Source of the DNA: Caenorhabditis elegans | Taxonomy: Eukaryota; Nematoda; Chromadorea; Rhabditida; Rhabditidae | Length of the DNA: 64,000 nt | NCBI RefSeq assembly: GCF_000002985.6 | Contig: NC_003280.10 | Span: 8,366,501 to 8,430,500 of the forward strand | Direction: 5' to 3' | In this document: positions 60,701-64,000 of the stretch, in pieces | Numbering within the stretch: the stretch's first letter is position 1 | Layout of the letters: each line of letters begins with the position of its first letter | Translations under genes and position numbers: made by a program | Notes under the pieces: generated by a model | The model's input: the letters and a program-made list of their open reading frames with translations, nothing else | Told to the model about the DNA's origin: nothing | The model's database searches: none

Positions 60701-62338
60701 CATGCTCCATCAAACAGTGCAATGTTCTTCCTTCGGCCTCGATATCTCCACGTGGACTACACCATTTATCAATTTCTTGTGCACAGTTGAGTACAAGCTC
60801 TGGAGCCATTCGGAAGTGCTGCATCATCATTTGACGATGAGTAATCATTTCATGAGCACATTCTTTTGATGGTTGAACTTCCTTGTGTTCTGGTTGATTT
60901 GCTCCATTTTCAAGACACAAAAGGATCCATGCCAGATGGAAATGAGCGGCTGATTCAATTTGGTTCTGTGGTTCACACTTGTATCTGGTCAATTCTGGTT
61001 GACAAGCTTTTGTGAGTGGATGAGCCATACGGTAATCTCTTCCCATAAGATATGCTCTCTCGGCAAGCAAATTTCCACACTGAAAATTTTATTAATGTAT
61101 AATTTTGAGTCGTTTTTTTTCTTTTTTCTTGAAAATATGCGATCCAGTTGTATAAATAAATGGATTACGGAATCTAAGGATTGTAATTTTTGCATTTTCA
61201 AGAATTCAATAGTCAAAAAAAACTGCACCTGTGTAAATAAACACATGAGAATTTTCGGAAAAACTAAAATATTCTGATAAAATCTCACCTCTGGATCCAT
61301 GAATTTATCATTTCTATTCATCATGAGACATTCGAAAACCTTTCCTTCGCCAGATGGAACATCTTTACAGTATCTCTGAAAAAATGTTTTGCTCATTTAT
61401 AAAATTCAAACTCCTAAAAACTTACCTCTCTGTCTAATCTGCAAGCAAAGAAGAGCGGTCTGTCTAAATGGAAATCATCAGCCTGCATCTCTGCAAGTCG
61501 GAGAACTTCATGTTTACAATCATCTCCAAGTATTTGCAATGCATCTGCTTGAGTCTTTGCATTTTTCACAACTTTATCCAAAATACATTCCAAAGCCATT
61601 CCTTGCGTATGTGCGACACGAACACCTTTGTGTGCTGGATCAGGAGTAAGGACGTTGCATTTGAATTTATCGAGAATAGCACGGCATTTTGTTACGAATG
61701 GACCAACGAGACGGAAATCCGAGAAAGCTAGTCTCTCTGTTCTGGCTTCAAAACGAAGAGAAATTTAAATGTATTTTGATGAAATTTTGTGTTTTTAAAA
61801 TTACAATACTCACCTAAAAATGCGTGGCATTTTCCAGTCTCAGTAACATTTTTTGTGAATTCCATGAGACAACTGAGAGCAAATCCAGGTTGAGTTTGAG
61901 ATGTACAAAGATTCATTGCAGCATTTCCCTTCAACTCTTCCTCGCAATATTGTTTGGCCGCGGATACGAAACGCTCGTCTTGTGTTATTTTGACCTTGAA
62001 ATCCCAGACAAGTTGCTCACACTGTTCGGATAGAGTCGCTGTCTCAGAAAATCCGGCATCTTGAAGGCATTCAAGAATCGACATGTCGCTTGTTAGATCT
62101 ACATCAGGCTGAAATATTTTATTTGCCTATCAATAGCTTTAATGTCAAACTCACTCGGCTACAATGTTTATGAATATCTGCTTTGCATGCATCGAAACTG
62201 GCCAACTTCTTATCTGGATCGTTCGCTACGTTTTGTTGTTGAGCTGAAATTTGAATTTATTTTGAATCAATTGAATATTCCTGACATACCTGTTGTCAGC
62301 CAACAAACCGACGCGAGTATCAGTGGAAACCTCCACAT
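57795..62338 (-). CDS. Golgi apparatus protein 1 (GLG1 / MG-160 / ESL-1) homologue
   Basis: Type I Golgi sialoglycoprotein, known in vertebrates to bind fibroblast growth factors and E-selectin. Twelve exons on the minus strand: 62338-62290, 62243-62155, 62108-61814, 61745-61426, 61375-61289, 61079-60379, 60330-59710, 59658-59532, 59115-58886, 58835-58644, 58581-58121 and 58072-57795 (1149 aa, the usual size for the family). A signal peptide (MWRFPLILASVCWLTT) precedes a long lumenal array of Cys-rich GLG1 repeats of the pattern C-x(3)-I/D-x(3)-C with E/C-L partners, for example FDACKADIHKHC, ACAMDIQRYCRDVPPG and CLMMNRNDKFMDPE. One helix near the end (SILGYLAGFIVFILLIG) is followed by a short basic tail (RVSKKQYIEMKNR). 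The start ATG follows an acceptor (TTATTTTCAG), so a 5' UTR intron or SL trans-splicing is likely. I remember it as F14E5.2. Confidence 0.96.
59160..59262. repeat. Imperfect inverted repeat in a GLG1 intron
   Basis: GCCGCGTTCAAAATGAGAAAA at about 59165-59185 is mirrored by TTTTCTGCGTTTTGGACGCGG at about 59235-59255 in the intron between the exons at 59532 and 59115. The arms of about 20 bases with a 50-base A/T-rich loop look like a small foldback (MITE-like) element. Confidence 0.6.
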
Positions 62339-63550
62339 ATTTCAGGTTCAGGACCCTGAAAATAAATTTTCAACGTGTGCAAATAGAAAAACATTCTGAA
62401 AGTGACGTCATTTGAGAAAAATGTCGAATTTTAATTGAAACGACAACAATTAGGTATATAAAAATGTGGTGAAAAGTGGACAAGTGTGCACACAGAAACC
62501 CTCTTTTTTGTCGGAAAATATAGAAGATAGAGAAAAAGACTTGAAAAAATAGAAAACGGATCCTGGAAAACAAATAGAAATCCGTTGGAACCTGGGCACG
62601 GAAACTTGCGGACCAGTGGTGTTTGCACACAATGCGCACTAAACAACGCGCAAACTATTGTCAGAAAACCTGACACGTCATCTTATTTAATGAAAATACT
62701 ATGCCTCTGTAATTAAATATTATTTTTTGAGAATTCAACTAACTTTGCCTGAACTTGAAAACTGAGAACAAAAAAATTTCGTAATTTTTGCGTCAAAACT
62801 ACAGTACCCGGTCTCGGCACGACAGTTTTTGTTAAATGCAAAAGGGCATGCCCCTTTAAACAGTACTGTAGTTTCGAATGTGTGTTTTTGCGGACTTTTA
62901 TTGATTGATTTGAATACCGTATTCTTAGCACAAAATTTCGCATTTGGGGAATAATAATTAAACTTTTCAAAATAAATAATGTCCATTTTTGATGCTAATT
63001 CTCACAAATTTAGGTAGGAAAAAATACGCTAGAAAAACTAATGATTTGCCGAGAAATTACAACCGGGCCACGTGGCTATATTGTTAAAAACAAAACGCCC
63101 TCCGTCCACCCGAAACAATATTTTTGAGATAATATTATCGAACAGAACAGGCCGATCGGTAAACTAGGCATAAAAGGAGAGAGGACGAGAAATAGAAGAG
63201 AACAATGCGCTCAGGAAGGTGAAGAGACTTGTTTTGTCTTCTGCAGTCCGACAGAGAAAACTTACGGCATCAAGAGAAGGAGGATCTCGACGAATAGACC
63301 GATGCCCATTCGTCGTATAGTCGGTTAAGTGGAGATGACGAATTAATCGGACGAAAAAAAAAACGAAGAGAAACTTTTTTGGTTGTTAGGCTACGGAAGT
63401 TCAATATGCAAAGCTAGGTCCTTTTTCCATCGAAACCACAATTTATACTTGAGTATTTCACGCGGAACCTTCATTTAAATGGAATATAAATATCAATCGA
63501 TTCACTTCATTCGCATGTATTTACAGAAAGAAACAGTATCAACTAATTGA
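62339..63550. other. Region between acid phosphatase 3' end and GLG1 start
   Basis: 1.2 kb with no coding gene. It holds the second TACTGTAG-type repeat (62798-62880) and a GC-richer pyrimidine block on the minus strand at 63160-63360, ending in a good donor (GTAAGTTTTC, minus, just below 63266). That donor could close an untranslated first exon of the GLG1 gene, spliced to the acceptor in front of its ATG. An ATG frame before the donor (MGIGLFVEILLLLMP) does not continue in frame into GLG1. Confidence 0.5.
62798..62880. repeat. Dispersed repeat of the TACTGTAG type, copy 2
   Basis: Begins CTACAGTACCCGGTCTCGGC and ends AAACAGTACTGTAGTTTCG, so the outer ends are inverted (CTACAGTAC / GTACTGTAG). 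It is similar to 56406-56485 and lies upstream of the GLG1 gene. Confidence 0.8.
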
Positions 63551-63985
63551 TTATTCTGGACCAGAGAATTCCGATACATGAAGATCTCTTCTAATATTAT
63601 TAGGTGGAGAGCTTCTCGTGGTTCGAATCTTTAAATCAGATGCTTCACAACTCTCAGCTTCACCTTTGTTTCGATAATCATCGCAGCAGTCGAGGAAATC
63701 CTGAAATACATTTTTAATGTATGAATGAGAAAACAAAAGTTCAAAACAAACCTGTGCCAAACATCGTTCTCTTTTACAGTTTCTCACAAATTTGGTGACA
63801 TCTATTAGCTCATGATCCTCGGCAGTGATCTCTTCTTTTTTATAGAAAACTTTCACAAAATATTTTCCATTATCCTTCCACGTTTCAAATATGATCATTG
63901 AGTTGTATTCGGGATATTTGTCGAGTCCAACAGTTTGTTCCAACACATTCAATGAATCGAGCACTCCCATTAGAATCCAGTCTTG
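63551..63985 (-). CDS. acp-2: Histidine acid phosphatase, C-terminal exons (5' part off the window)
   Basis: Two last exons on the minus strand: 63985-63752 and 63700-63551. The sequence QDWILMGVLDSLNVLE, then YPEYNSMIIFETWKDNGKYF, KVFYKKEEI, LIDVTKFVRNC and CLAQDFLDCC is the C-terminal part of the branch-2 histidine phosphatase fold. In this family the catalytic H-D motif lies just before this region, and the DVTxFVxxC / CxxxxFL cysteines form the last disulphides. The N-terminal RHG catalytic motif is outside the window. These are secreted or lysosomal acid phosphatases. The tail after CCDDYRNK is polar, with no membrane segment visible. The symbol is from memory of the F14E5 region and is less certain than the family. 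Confidence 0.85.
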   Translation of the reverse strand, partial: QDWILMGVLDSLNVLEQTVGLDKYPEYNSMIIFETWKDNGKYFVKVFYKKEEITAEDHELIDVTKFVRNCKRERCLAQVCFELLFSHSYIKNVFQDFLDCCDDYRNKGEAESCEASDLKIRTTRSSPPNNIRRDLHVSEFSGPE

Positions 63986-64000
63986 CTGAAATATTTTATT

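Noticed and set aside
61389-61731. Plus-strand frames of 86-87 codons
   Set aside because: Antisense shadows of GLG1 exons, kept open by its codon bias.

Overview
The window is nematode nuclear DNA and almost certainly Caenorhabditis elegans, from the gene-dense middle of chromosome II. It is AT-rich, has many introns of 43-60 bases with TTTTCAG acceptors, and carries nematode-specific families (serpentine receptor, ShK peroxidase, short tetraspan proteins). The recognisable neighbours (amt-3, ubc-24, efl-3, a GLG1 homologue, acp-2) fit the M195-F49E12-F14E5 cosmid region as I remember it; I could not check this against a database. Exon models were built by hand from GT-AG sites and frame continuity, and each multi-exon model sums to a whole number of codons.

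Layout. 1-1610: 5' part of an ammonium transporter on the minus strand, running off the left edge. 1611-10110: about 8.5 kb with no supportable gene. 10111-10857: small Lys/Glu-rich single-pass membrane protein. 15003-17238: seven-exon FRAG1/PGAP2-like multipass protein. 21836-25716: two tandem fatty-acid-hydroxylase paralogues. 26104-27702 and 28776-29628 (minus): an unrecognised Ser-rich protein and a four-helix membrane protein. 31885-32654 (minus): a secreted protein, possibly transthyretin-like. 33910-38344 (minus): a 16-exon ShK-haem peroxidase, divergent from ubc-24 (39513-40354). 41185-42737: sra-type chemoreceptor. 46199-50004: efl-3, the two-DNA-binding-domain E2F7/8 homologue, behind a 3.5 kb upstream region. 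51163-53254: SLC2-like transporter. 57795-62338 (minus): GLG1-type Golgi sialoglycoprotein. 63551-63985 (minus): 3' end of a histidine acid phosphatase.

The most unusual stretch is 53184-58341. The last part of the transporter gene and an internal GLG1 exon fragment each occur twice in the same order, with about 96% identity for the GLG1 piece. This looks like a young tandem duplication spanning the convergent 3' ends of the two genes. About 3.7 kb of unrelated DNA now lies between the copies and holds up to three small unrecognised genes. One of them reads into the duplicated transporter tail and takes its stop codon there.

There is no bacterial-type system, CRISPR array or tRNA that I can support. 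The genes are mostly independent housekeeping, secretory and sensory functions rather than one pathway. The best leads for new biology are the duplication/insertion locus, an efl-3 terminal exon whose splice donor overlaps an in-frame stop, E2F-consensus sites around efl-3, and a GC-AG intron in the transporter.
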